A stretch of 9,368 nucleotides of DNA from Myxococcota bacterium (GCA_022710245.1 JAKLHH010000214.1:1-9368), one strand, 5' to 3'. Counted from the first letter of the stretch, positions 1 to 6,993 are shown. Translations and numbers: made by a program. Notes: a model not told the origin generated them from the letters alone.

Positions 1-775
1 CGGCGCCCCAGGAGGCGCTCCCCGAGGTGCGGAACGGCGCCGGCCGCGGGAGCTCGTTCGGCGTCAGCGAGACGAACGGCAGCGGGAGCGAGGCGAGGTG
101 GATCAGCTCGAGGCTGCTGCCGCGCACGAAGGCGGCCACGTCGGCGAGGCGGCGGCCCAGGGCGGCGTCGTCGAGGGGCGCCCGCTGCGGCGCCGGGGTC
201 AGCGCCTCGATGTAGAGCTCGGGGACCAGGGTGGGGTCGTCGGCGGCCGGCCGCTCGCGCTCGTAGAAGTGCCGGACGATGAGCGACGCCGCGCTGGGGT
301 CGAGCGGGAGCCAGTTCCCGGGGCGCTCCTCGCCGCCGAGGAAGACCTCGTAGCGACCGTCCGCCTCGAGCGTCATGCCGCGATCGCTGACGTCGGCGAG
401 GACCGGCTCGGCGGCCATGCCGAGGCGGGTCGGGTCGACGCGGCCGTGCACCGTGAAGGAGAGGTAGCACTCGCTCCCCTTGCGGCCGCGCACGCGGTAG
501 GCGCGATCTCCCCGGAGCGGCGCGAAGTGGTAGAGCGCGTCGGGGTTGTCGCCGCCGTACTTGCGCGTCGGCGAGACCATGCGCGTGAAGCGTGGCCGCT
601 CCGGATCCCCCTCCAGGTAGAGGTCGACCCCGGCGCTCAGGAGGTGCATCAGGTAGCGGAGACCCTCGAGCCGGTCGAGCTCGTGCTCGAGGGGGCCGAC
701 GTAGCTCTCGCGCGCGGTGCGCAGGGTCTCCAGCAGCGCGTCGAAGGCCTGGACTGCCTCGCGTGGCTCGCTCAT
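1..775 (-). CDS. DUF1214-type protein, C-terminus cut by window start
   Basis: The frame runs from ATG at 775 through the window start, giving 258 residues with no stop, so the C-terminus is missing. Residues 1-60 are mostly helical and acidic. Residues 76-97 (DNPDALYHFAPL... YRVRG) and 153-171 (GNWLPL then LIVRHFY) match the signature of DUF1214 proteins, which usually read 'PD.LY...I.G...YR..G' and later 'NWLPL....LIVR.Y'. The family is beta-rich, often paired with DUF1254, and its biochemical role is unknown; I do not assign one. There is no signal peptide, so the product is probably cytoplasmic. A GGAG site (revcomp of CTCC at 782-785) lies 6 nt before the ATG and supports this start. The gene is divergent from the esterase gene across 195 bp. 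The family call is by motif only; the frame itself is clear because it explains the long overlapping plus-strand frame as an antisense shadow. Confidence 0.8.
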   Translation of the reverse strand, partial: MSEPREAVQAFDALLETLRTARESYVGPLEHELDRLEGLRYLMHLLSAGVDLYLEGDPERPRFTRMVSPTRKYGGDNPDALYHFAPLRGDRAYRVRGRKGSECYLSFTVHGRVDPTRLGMAAEPVLADVSDRGMTLEADGRYEVFLGGEERPGNWLPLDPSAASLIVRHFYERERPAADDPTLVPELYIEALTPAPQRAPLDDAALGRRLADVAAFVRGSSLELIHLASLPLPFVSLTPNELPRPAPFRTSGSASWGA

Positions 776-915
776 CGTGCTCTCCTCTCTCCTCGCCGCT
801 CGCGCTCGGGCTGACCACGCCCGAGGTCTCCGTCGGCGCGGCATCGTAGTCAGGTGAGAAGCCGCTGTCGATCGAAAGCAGCTCGGGCGAGCGCGCCCTT
901 CACGTTGTCGCGACA

Positions 916-959
916 GGGGCGTCGTGTCGGGGCGATTGACTGCCCCCGGGAGACGCCCC
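916..959. repeat. Nested inverted repeats upstream of the esterase gene
   Basis: GGGGCGTC (916-923) and GACGCCCC (952-959) are perfect 8-bp complementary arms. A smaller pair, GGGGC (929-933) and GCCCC (942-946), is nested inside with an 8-nt loop. The structure ends 11 nt before the proposed esterase ATG, so it could be an operator or a 5'-leader hairpin. A TTGACT hexamer resembling a -35 box (936-941) lies within it, but I see no good -10 box at the right distance. In DNA this GC-rich, 8-bp arms can occur by chance. Confidence 0.3.
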
Positions 960-970
960 ACGATCGAGCG

Positions 971-1936
971 ATGCAGCTCTCCCGCCTCCTCCTCGACAAC
1001 TTCTGGCTCGGGCTCGCGCACGCGGGGCGCCTCCACCCGCGCGCCCGCCCCGAGCGGCACGGGGTCGAGGTCCTGCGCGATCTCCGCTACGCCCCGGGCG
1101 GCCGCGAGCACCTCCTCGATGTCTATCGCCCGAAGAGCCTGCGAGGGAGCGAGGCCCGACCGGCGCTCCTCTACCTCCACGGCGGCGGCTTCCGCATCCT
1201 CTCCAAGGACACGCACTGGGTGATGGGGCTCGCCTTCGCCCGCATGGGCCACGTGGTCTTCAACGCGAGCTACCGCCTGGCGCCGGCGCACCCCTACCCG
1301 GCCGCGCTCGACGACGCGGCGGCCGCGCTCGCCTGGATCGTGGCTCACGGCGCCGAGCACGGCGCCGATCCGCGGCGGCTGGTGCTGGCGGGCGAGTCCG
1401 CAGGCGCGAACCTCGCGCTGGCGCTGACCGTGGCCGCCTGCTACCCGCGCGAGGAGCCCGCGGCCCGCGCCGTGCGCGCGCTCGACGTGGTCCCGCGCGC
1501 GGTGCTGCCCATCTGCGGCGTGCTGCAGGTGAGCGACCTCGATCGCCTGGCGCGCCGGCGCCTCGCGCCCCGGCGGGCGCTCCCCCCCTGGGTCCGCGGC
1601 CACCTGGCGACCACCGAGTCCGCCTACCTCGGGCGCGTCAGCGCGCCCGACGAGGCCCACGGCCTCGCCGATCCGCTCCTCGTCCTCGAGGGCGGCGCGC
1701 CCGAGCGGCCGCTCCCGCCCTGCTTCGCCGCGGTGGGCACGTGCGACCCGCTCCTCGACGACACGCGGCGGCTCAAGGCGGCGCTGGACCGCCTCGGCGT
1801 GCTCTGCGAGGTCCGCTACTACCCCGGCGAGCTGCACGCGTTCCACGCCTTCGTCTGGCGCGAGGCCGCCCGCCGCTGCTGGGGCGAGATGCGCACGTTC
1901 CTCGAGACGCACGTGGCTCACCACTCCATCACCTGA
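971..1936 (+). CDS. Alpha/beta hydrolase, HSL-family esterase/lipase
   Basis: The 321-residue product is a carboxylic ester hydrolase of the hormone-sensitive-lipase type. It has the oxyanion-hole motif HGGG at 70-73, the nucleophile elbow GESAG with Ser143, the acid Asp259 in CDPLLDD, and His289 in the GELHAF block that matches the family's 'G..H.F' ending. The YRLAPAHPYPAAL stretch at 101-113 is also typical of the family. The full triad is present and the length is normal (about 300-350 residues). Substrate cannot be read from sequence; acyl esters of small alcohols are usual. There is no signal peptide, although residues 6-16 (LLLDNFWLGLA) are hydrophobic. The frame opens further upstream at 854, but those 39 residues are Arg-rich and unlike the family, so ATG 971 is chosen. 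No strong Shine-Dalgarno is seen, so the start is less certain than the gene. It converges on the ExbD-like gene with a 35-bp gap. Confidence 0.9.
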   Translation: MQLSRLLLDNFWLGLAHAGRLHPRARPERHGVEVLRDLRYAPGGREHLLDVYRPKSLRGSEARPALLYLHGGGFRILSKDTHWVMGLAFARMGHVVFNASYRLAPAHPYPAALDDAAAALAWIVAHGAEHGADPRRLVLAGESAGANLALALTVAACYPREEPAARAVRALDVVPRAVLPICGVLQVSDLDRLARRRLAPRRALPPWVRGHLATTESAYLGRVSAPDEAHGLADPLLVLEGGAPERPLPPCFAAVGTCDPLLDDTRRLKAALDRLGVLCEVRYYPGELHAFHAFVWREAARRCWGEMRTFLETHVAHHSIT

Positions 1937-1962
1937 ACGAGCCATCGCGAAGGTGTCGCCGC

Positions 1963-1987
1963 GCCGAGCTGTCAGCGCGCGCTCGGC
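1963..1987. terminator. Weak candidate hairpin between convergent genes
   Basis: GCCGAGC (1963-1969) and GCTCGGC (1981-1987) form a perfect 7-bp stem with an 11-nt loop just after the esterase stop. It overlaps the last codons of the opposing ExbD-like gene. There is no T tract on either side, so this is at best a weak bidirectional terminator and may be chance in GC-rich DNA. Confidence 0.25.
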
Positions 1988-2985
1988 CCGAGGTAGACAG
2001 CGGCGCCGACCCTCCCTCGAAGCGCCGCCAGGGCGAGGACGACGCTCTGCCAGGGCAGGTCGCGATCGGCCGTGAGGAGCACAGCGTGCTCGGCCTCTGC
2101 CGCCGAGATCTGCCGGGAGAGCGCAGCGTAGTCACGGCCGTCGGTCCAGCCCGCGGCGTCGGCGCGCCAGGTGCACCGCCCGTCGTTCAGCGCCGAGGAG
2201 CAGCGGATGACGCGGGTCCGCGCGTCCTCTCCCCCGGCCCTCATGCGCAGGCCATCAGTGGCCACGGTCACGGTGAGCGGAGGGGCGGGATGGTCCCTGT
2301 CGATCTCTCTGAGCTCCGCGTGGCCTCCCGGGCGCAGGAACTTCAACACGCCCTCCGCCTCGACCTGCTTTGCCCGCCGGGCGCGCCGCCGCAGAGCCGG
2401 ACACTCCAGCTCGCACCAGCTCGTGCCCGCGAGGACCTCGAGGGGCAGGCAGCGTCGTCGGGGAAGACGGGTGAAGGTGGGCTGGGCCAGAGTCAGGACC
2501 TCGCCGCGGAGGTTGGCGCTCGCGGCCGTGTAGAGGACCCTGGCGATCAGGCGGTAGGGCGTCTGTCTGTCGGCCCTGAGCACGAAGCCGCGCTCGAGCT
2601 TGCCTCGCAGCCTGGTCTCGACCTTGGCCAGCCGCGCCAGCTCGCGCTGGAGACGGGCCAGCAGACTGGGTATCAGCGGGTCGCGCTCGTCATCAGCGTC
2701 ACCGGGCCCGACGATCGCGCCTCCGCGGATCATCACCACCACCTCCGCTCCCACCAGGAGATCGGTCCGGGTGAGGGTGATCTCGATCAGCCCGCGGCAG
2801 CCAGTGAAGGTCGGTGAATAGGGGAGCCAGAAGCGCTCGCCCTGGAGGGCCTCCGCCTCCGGATCGTCGAGGAGGTGGCTGACCTCGTGGAGCGGTCGAC
2901 GGGCACCGCGACCGAGCGTGACACCGAGCGCCACCACGACGGCGACGCTCGCGGTCGCCAGGACGAGCCTTCGATTGCTTCGCAT
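1972..2985 (-). CDS. Single-span membrane protein with two ExbD/TolR-like domains
   Basis: The product has 337 residues. Residues 1-6 (MRSNRR) are basic and 7-24 form one hydrophobic helix, a signal anchor placing the rest in the periplasm. Two segments look like the ExbD/TolR periplasmic domain. The first, about 65-168, has an ITLTRTDLLVGAEVVV strand, a charged helix (108-131), then VLRADRQTPYRLIARVLYTA and a final strand. The second, about 236-333, has LTVTVATDGLRMRAG, a YAALSRQI helix, then VLLTADRDLPWQSVVLALAAL and a strand. The 'ADR..P' core is typical of the ExbD family ('aDk.vpy..vv.v'). Six Cys (63, 179, 191, 195, 262, 271) could form disulfides. The helix carries no Asp, whereas canonical ExbD/TolR has a proton-channel Asp in its TM helix, and no exbB/tolQ gene is in view. 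The kinase gene lies 250 bp upstream on the same strand. Family membership is fairly good; function is open. Confidence 0.8.
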   Translation of the reverse strand: MRSNRRLVLATASVAVVVALGVTLGRGARRPLHEVSHLLDDPEAEALQGERFWLPYSPTFTGCRGLIEITLTRTDLLVGAEVVVMIRGGAIVGPGDADDERDPLIPSLLARLQRELARLAKVETRLRGKLERGFVLRADRQTPYRLIARVLYTAASANLRGEVLTLAQPTFTRLPRRRCLPLEVLAGTSWCELECPALRRRARRAKQVEAEGVLKFLRPGGHAELREIDRDHPAPPLTVTVATDGLRMRAGGEDARTRVIRCSSALNDGRCTWRADAAGWTDGRDYAALSRQISAAEAEHAVLLTADRDLPWQSVVLALAALRGRVGAAVYLGPSAR

Positions 2986-2991
2986 CAGCGT

Positions 2992-2996
2992 CCTCC
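2992..2996 (-). promoter_or_regulatory. Ribosome binding site fixing the ExbD-like gene start
   Basis: GGAGG on the minus strand (CCTCC on plus) lies 6 nt before ATG 2985. The frame remains open upstream to 3114, but the extra 43 residues are Arg/Pro-rich and would bury the signal anchor. This site decides for ATG 2985. Confidence 0.8.
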
Positions 2997-3107
2997 GGTG
3001 ACCAGGCAATACGCGGTGCATCAGCCATGCCGGCTCCGCACGCCTCCGGCGGGGCGCGAATGGTTGTCCATGGTCTCGCCACCGTGGCCACCCCTTGCCA
3101 GTCTCGA

Positions 3108-3138
3108 CGGCCATCCTCGGCCAGCGGCTCGATGGCCG
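3108..3138. repeat. 8-bp inverted repeat in the kinase/ExbD-like gap
   Basis: CGGCCATC (3108-3115) and GATGGCCG (3131-3138) are perfect arms with a 15-nt loop, in the 250-bp gap between the kinase stop and the ExbD-like start. A second near-palindrome, TCGGAT-g-ATCCGA (3205-3217), lies closer to the kinase stop. Either could attenuate or end kinase transcription, or bind a regulator. I see no T tract, no gene and no convincing promoter in this gap. Confidence 0.3.
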
Positions 3139-3235
3139 GGTGAGCTACTCGCCGCGCGGCGCCCTGGCTTCGCGCTGATGGGCCCCACACGACCTCGCGA
3201 TGGTTCGGATGATCCGATCGGCGACGCCGGAGCCA

Positions 3236-4951
3236 CTACTCCAGCGCGATCTTCCTGCGCACCACGGCGTCCTTTGGGATCGCGATGGTGAACGTCTTGG
3301 AGAGGCGCTGCTCAGGGTTCTGGAGGCTCACGGTGTGCTGCCCCGCGACCAGGCGCAGCTCGAAGAGCGGGGTGACCCCGACCGGCTTGCCGTCCACCTC
3401 GACCGTGGCCCAGGGCGTCGAGGCCAGCGTCAGGCGACCGAACCCCACCGTTTCGGGATCCTGCGGCGCGGCCTTCTTCGTCGCCGGCCGCACGCGCGGC
3501 GCGCCAATCGATACCGGCCGCCGGCGGTGGCCGGGAGCTGGCTCGTCGGCGTCGGATAGCGCGCCCGCGGCCTCGGGCAACGCGCGCCCGGCGACCTGGA
3601 ACGTGTGGTGCACCTCCCGCACCTCGCCCGCTGCGAGCTGCACGACCAGCGTCTGGTCGAGGTGCTGCGGAAGACGCAGGGTCAGGCGGAGCGGGCGCCC
3701 GGCAGCGAGGCCGGCGAGGACCGTTGGCGTCGTCCGCCTCGCCGGCTGGCCGTCGACCAGCACCACGGCTCCTCCCGGCGTGGTGTTGAGGATCAGCGTC
3801 GCCGGGCCGGCGGGGCGGCTGGCGGGTGTCGTGACGCCGGACCTGTGCGCGAGCAACACGAAGGTGAGCAGCCCCCCCAGAGCTGCCGCCGCGGCGACCA
3901 CCGCCACGAGCAGCAGCCGTCGCCTCCCGTTCGCGGCCGGGGGGCCACCGGCTTTGCGCTCCGCGGCGCGCCGCTGGTTGGCCAGCCGTCGTTGCCGCCC
4001 TGGTTCGGGGACAGTCGCGAAGGGGAGCGTCTCTGAGCGAGTCATCGCCGTGGCCGCACAGGCGTTGTTTGACCAATCACCCGCGTCGGGCTGATTGAGT
4101 GCGACACCGAGCTCTTGGATGAAGGCGGACGCCGTCCGGTGACGATCGAGGGGGCGCTTGGCCATCGCTCGCCCGACGACCCGCTTCACCGTCGTCGAGA
4201 AGCCGAGCACATCGAGTGGCCGCGGCTCCTCGTGCACGACCTCGTGCAGCACCTGCACGTCGCTGTCCCCAGGGAAGGCGTGCAGCCCGGTGAGCATCTC
4301 GTAGACGACGATCCCGAGGGCGAAGATATCCGTGCGCTCGGTGACCTCCGCGTTCCTTCCGAGTGCCTGCTCTGGCGCCATGTAGCGCGGGCTGCCGATC
4401 AGCGTGTCCTCGCGCGTCAGCACCAGTGCACCGGTCCGCAACTTGGAGATGCCGAAGTCCAGGACCTTGACGTGCTCCGCCCCCCCATTGCCCCGCACGA
4501 GGAAGATGTTCTGCGGCTTGAGGTCGCGATGGACGACGCCAGCGCAGTGCGCGAAGGCCAGCGCCGCCGCCACCTGCCGGGCGATGCGCACTGCCAGCGA
4601 CGCGTCGAGCCGGCGCTGCCGTGCCAGCCGTTGCGCCAGGTTCTCACCCTCGAGGTGCTCCATCACGATGCAGTGAAGGTTCCCGACGATGCGGAAGTCG
4701 ACGACCTCGACGATGTTCGGGTGCAGCAGCCGCGCCATGATGTTGGCTTCCTGACGGAAGCGCTGCTCGAGATCCACGTCGTTCGCCGCCCGCAGCACCT
4801 TGACCGCGAAACGCCGCGGCAGATCGACGTGCTCGACCTCGTAGACCTGCCCCATGCCGCCGCTCCCGATGCGGCGCAGGATGCGGTACGTCTCGCCGAT
4901 CATCGTCCCCGTCGGGAGCACCTCGTCGCCGAGGCGCGGCTCGGAGCTCAT
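3236..4951 (-). CDS. Transmembrane Ser/Thr protein kinase with two PEGA repeats
   Basis: The 571-residue product is a Hanks-type (PknB-like) kinase. The N-terminal kinase domain (about 22-285) has the glycine loop GSGGMG at 29-34, Lys51 in FAVKVL, Glu68 of helix C, the catalytic loop HRDLKPQN at 141-148, DFG at 165-167 and APE at 192-194. All catalytic residues are present and it is an RD kinase, probably regulated by activation-loop phosphorylation (Thr/Ser in 179-187). A linker and a basic stretch (GRRR, 342-345) precede one TM helix at about 346-368. Two PEGA-type beta repeats follow outside: about 384-450 (TPGGAVVLVDGQP) and 503-571 (TPWATVEVDGKPVGVTP), separated by a Pro/basic linker. 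PEGA is thought to be a surface or periplasmic sensor module. So this is likely a sensor kinase, N-terminus in the cytoplasm. It is divergent from the Kelch gene and may be transcribed with the ExbD-like gene. Target proteins are unknown. Confidence 0.95.
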   Translation of the reverse strand: MSSEPRLGDEVLPTGTMIGETYRILRRIGSGGMGQVYEVEHVDLPRRFAVKVLRAANDVDLEQRFRQEANIMARLLHPNIVEVVDFRIVGNLHCIVMEHLEGENLAQRLARQRRLDASLAVRIARQVAAALAFAHCAGVVHRDLKPQNIFLVRGNGGAEHVKVLDFGISKLRTGALVLTREDTLIGSPRYMAPEQALGRNAEVTERTDIFALGIVVYEMLTGLHAFPGDSDVQVLHEVVHEEPRPLDVLGFSTTVKRVVGRAMAKRPLDRHRTASAFIQELGVALNQPDAGDWSNNACAATAMTRSETLPFATVPEPGRQRRLANQRRAAERKAGGPPAANGRRRLLLVAVVAAAAALGGLLTFVLLAHRSGVTTPASRPAGPATLILNTTPGGAVVLVDGQPARRTTPTVLAGLAAGRPLRLTLRLPQHLDQTLVVQLAAGEVREVHHTFQVAGRALPEAAGALSDADEPAPGHRRRPVSIGAPRVRPATKKAAPQDPETVGFGRLTLASTPWATVEVDGKPVGVTPLFELRLVAGQHTVSLQNPEQRLSKTFTIAIPKDAVVRRKIALE

Positions 4952-4956
4952 GTACA

Positions 4957-4960
4957 CCTC
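4957..4960 (-). promoter_or_regulatory. Ribosome binding site deciding the kinase start
   Basis: GAGG on the minus strand lies 5 nt before ATG 4951. A GTG at 4957 in the same frame would add two residues but would overlap this site and have no ribosome binding site of its own. ATG 4951 is therefore preferred. Confidence 0.6.
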
Positions 4961-5007
4961 GGGCGTCGATCGGCGGAGTGGCAGAGCATCGTCCCCTGTC
5001 CTGCCCC

Positions 5008-5013
5008 ATTTTA
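5008..5013 (-). promoter_or_regulatory. Candidate -10 box for the kinase gene
   Basis: TAAAAT on the minus strand differs from TATAAT at one position and is one of very few A/T-rich hexamers in this region. It lies 56 nt before the kinase ATG. The hexamer 16 nt further upstream (TTCCAT) is a poor -35 match, so promoter strength or the sigma factor used is uncertain. Confidence 0.35.
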
Positions 5014-5069
5014 CCGCAGCGAGGCCCCGATGGAACTCTTGCGACGGCCTCGCGAGCTCGGACGCCCCA

Positions 5070-5119
5070 GGTTGAGGCGGAGAGGGCGCCCCCTTGAGCG
5101 GGTCGCCTTCGCCTCAACC
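5070..5119. repeat. Perfect 10-bp inverted repeat in the kinase/Kelch control region
   Basis: GGTTGAGGCG (5070-5079) and CGCCTCAACC (5110-5119) are exact reverse complements separated by 30 nt. In RNA the stem could extend by a G-U pair and two further pairs (5080-5082 with 5107-5109). The loop holds an 8-bp palindrome, GGGCGCCC (5084-5091). It lies inside the 294-bp region between two divergent genes, about 120 bp before the kinase start and 127 bp before the Kelch start, upstream of the candidate promoter of each. That position fits a two-site regulator binding region better than a terminator, but this is inferred. Confidence 0.5.
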
Positions 5120-5168
5120 GCGTGACAGGGCATCGCCGGTCGCCCGTGGAATGGATGGACCGCGGCCG

Positions 5169-5198
5169 TTGGCGGCTGCGAGAGCTTTGCGGTAGCAT
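5169..5198 (+). promoter_or_regulatory. Candidate promoter of the Kelch lipoprotein gene
   Basis: TTGGCG (5169-5174) and TAGCAT (5193-5198) each match 4 of 6 consensus bases of a housekeeping promoter, with an 18-nt spacer. Transcription would begin near 5205, giving a leader of about 40 nt to the GTG start. Moderate similarity only. Confidence 0.35.
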
Positions 5199-5234
5199 CG
5201 GCGCCGGCGGGGCGACGAGGTCGCGAGCCTCGAC

Positions 5235-5238
5235 GGAG
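5235..5238 (+). promoter_or_regulatory. Ribosome binding site supporting the GTG start at 5246
   Basis: GGAG lies 7 nt before GTG 5246. A nearby ATG at 5262 is in a different frame and leads to a short Arg/Ser-rich peptide. The GTG start also gives a proper lipoprotein signal peptide, so it is preferred. Confidence 0.7.
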
Positions 5239-5245
5239 CGAGAAC

Positions 5246-6892
5246 GTGGGCAGAGAGCAGCATGACCTGTGGACTACCGTCACGCTCGCCGCGTTCGCGG
5301 TGCTCGCCGGCTGCGCGAGCCCGGTGCGGGGGCAGCACCAGATCACGGTCGTCTTCCCGGCGCTGGCGCTGCAGGAGGCCACCTCGCGCGTCGAGCTGCA
5401 GCTCTTTCGTCAAGGCAGCGCGGTGGACCACTGCGCACGACTGACGCGGGCGATCAGCGCGCGGCAGGGGCTGGCGCTGACGATCGAGCTCGTGGAGGTC
5501 CGCGGCTGCTGCCGCGCCGGGGACTCGAGCTGCAGCGGTGAGACGACGCTCGCCTGCTACGACGGTGCCGAGGCCACGCGCGCTCGCGGCGCATGTCGGG
5601 CAGGGACGGCGACCTGCGCCGCGGGGCTCTTCACCACCTGCGTCGGCCAGGTCCTGCCGCAGGCGGAGCTGTGCAACGGCGTGGACGACGACTGCGACGG
5701 GGTCGTGGACAACGTGCCACCAGCGCAGCTGGCCAGCGACCGGCAGAACTGCGGTCGCTGTGGCCGTGTATGCAAGTCGCGCTGTGCGGGAGGGGTGTGC
5801 GATCAGATCGTCGACGCTGGACCACCCGACGGCCGGGTCGACGCCGTGCCCCGTCCGCCGGCGCGGTGGGACACCGTGGCGCCGATGAAGCAGGCGCGGG
5901 CGCGCCACACCGCGACGACGCTGGCCGACGGTACGGTGCTCGTCGTCGGCGGCAGCCTCGGGTATCTGGGCGGGCTCAAGACGGCCGAGCGCTACGACCC
6001 ACAGACCAACAGCTGGTCCTCGGCGGGTACGATGGCCCAGGAGCACTGGGGGCACGAGGCGGTGCTCTTGCAGGACGGCCGGGTGCTGGTCGTGGCGGGG
6101 TGCGCCGGGGAGGACGGCTACACCTGCATGGTCGGCGTCGGCCCCGAGCTCTACGACCCGCAGAACAGCGCTGCCCCATGGAAGACCGCCGCGCCGGCGT
6201 TGAGCTTCCGCCGCTCGCACCGCGCAACGCTGCTCGGCGACGGCCGAGTGCTGGTGGTCGGTGGCTACGCGTCGGCGGCCAACGACACCACGCTCGAGCT
6301 CTACGACCCGGTGAAGGACCTCTGGTCCAGCCCGGGTGCCACGCTGGGCGTTGCCCGCAACCTGGCCACGGCCACGACGCTCAAGAGCGGCAAGGTGCTG
6401 ATCGCCGGCGGGACGGACGGCACGCTGGTGCACGCGACGCTCGAGCTCTTCGATCCCGTGACCGGGACGATCAAGGTCCTCGGCGCCAAGCTGGCTGCAC
6501 CGCGCTTCCAACACACCGCCACCCTGCTACTTGACGGCCGCGTACTGTTCGTCGGGGGCGACTCCGACGTGGCCAACGGCCGGGTCAAGAACGCCGAGAT
6601 CTACGACCCCTCCACCGACTCCGTCGTGTCTGCCGGCTCACCGGGGGGGGACGCCTTCCAGCACACGGCGACGCGCCTGCTCGACGGTCGCGTGCTCGTC
6701 GTGGGGGGGGTGTACGCCAGCGACCTGACGCGAATCTACGAGCCGGCCATCAACTCCTGGTACGCGACGGCGCTGCTGAGCACCAACCGCGACCTGCATG
6801 CCGCGTCGCTGACCGGCGAGCGGGTGATCGTGACCGGCGGCGCGCTCAAGGAGGCCCCGCCGATCACCGGCGTGGAGATCTACACGCCATAG
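5246..6892 (+). CDS. Lipoprotein with MopE-like motif and seven Kelch repeats
   Basis: The 548-residue product starts at a GTG. Residues 8-22 are hydrophobic and end in the lipobox LAGC, so Cys23 is probably lipidated and the protein is anchored in the envelope; Asp is absent at +2 (Ala24), which would favour the outer membrane if Lol rules apply. Residues 24-87 are a small beta-rich domain. Residues 88-185 hold 14 Cys, with the MopE-type motif CNGVDDDCDGVVDN at 143-156 (Cys/Asp-rich, proposed metal binding) and a CGRCGRVC cluster; disulfides are likely. Residues 214-548 are seven Kelch repeats forming one beta-propeller, each with 'H.A..L.DGRVLVVGG' and '.E.YDP...W'. The galactose-oxidase-like fold gives a binding surface; I see no basis for enzyme activity. 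Two G8 tracts (6643-6650, 6703-6710) lie in blades 5/6 and 6. The gene is divergent from the kinase and converges on the TPR gene. Confidence 0.9.
   Translation: MGREQHDLWTTVTLAAFAVLAGCASPVRGQHQITVVFPALALQEATSRVELQLFRQGSAVDHCARLTRAISARQGLALTIELVEVRGCCRAGDSSCSGETTLACYDGAEATRARGACRAGTATCAAGLFTTCVGQVLPQAELCNGVDDDCDGVVDNVPPAQLASDRQNCGRCGRVCKSRCAGGVCDQIVDAGPPDGRVDAVPRPPARWDTVAPMKQARARHTATTLADGTVLVVGGSLGYLGGLKTAERYDPQTNSWSSAGTMAQEHWGHEAVLLQDGRVLVVAGCAGEDGYTCMVGVGPELYDPQNSAAPWKTAAPALSFRRSHRATLLGDGRVLVVGGYASAANDTTLELYDPVKDLWSSPGATLGVARNLATATTLKSGKVLIAGGTDGTLVHATLELFDPVTGTIKVLGAKLAAPRFQHTATLLLDGRVLFVGGDSDVANGRVKNAEIYDPSTDSVVSAGSPGGDAFQHTATRLLDGRVLVVGGVYASDLTRIYEPAINSWYATALLSTNRDLHAASLTGERVIVTGGALKEAPPITGVEIYTP
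5885..6889 (+). repeat. Seven tandem Kelch-coding repeats
   Basis: Seven units of about 38-55 codons encode residues 214-262, 263-317, 318-366, 367-415, 416-467, 468-510 and 511-548. The DNA of the DGRVLVVGG core is recognisably repeated (GACGGCCGGGTGCTGGTCGT near 6074, with variants near 5927, 6239, 6535 and 6683). Unit 2 carries an insertion with two Cys (AGCAGEDGYTC) that could form an extra disulfide. Unit 7 is the shortest and most diverged. Confidence 0.85.
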
Positions 6893-6935
6893 GTGGCGTC
6901 GTTCCACTGACCATCACAACCACAGTTGACGTCCG

Positions 6936-6993
6936 CGCGACCATTTGTCGCGGCGCCGCCCAGGTCGGGCGGTCGGGCGTAGCTGCCGCGACC
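6936..6993 (+). terminator. Two candidate hairpins between convergent Kelch and TPR genes
   Basis: CGCGAC-catttGTCGCG (6936-6952) has a 6-bp stem and 5-nt loop. GGTCGGGC (6971-6978) with GCCGCGACC (6985-6993) has an 8-bp stem with one bulge and a 6-nt loop, followed by AACAATT. They lie 43 and 78 nt after the Kelch stop. The T tract is poor, so termination strength is uncertain. The rest of the 190-bp gap shows no gene I can support. Confidence 0.35.

Noticed and set aside
98..814. 238-codon plus-strand open frame at the left edge
   Set aside because: It is antisense to the DUF1214-type gene, which carries the family motifs and a good ribosome binding site.
1741..2817. 358-codon plus-strand open frame
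   Set aside because: It overlaps the esterase end in another frame and runs antisense to the ExbD-like gene. Both real genes have clear motifs.
5114..6514. 466-codon open frame on the minus strand opposite the Kelch gene
   Set aside because: It is Arg/Gly/His-rich with no domain motifs and mirrors the Kelch repeats. The plus-strand frame has a signal peptide, Cys motif and seven repeats, so this is an antisense shadow.
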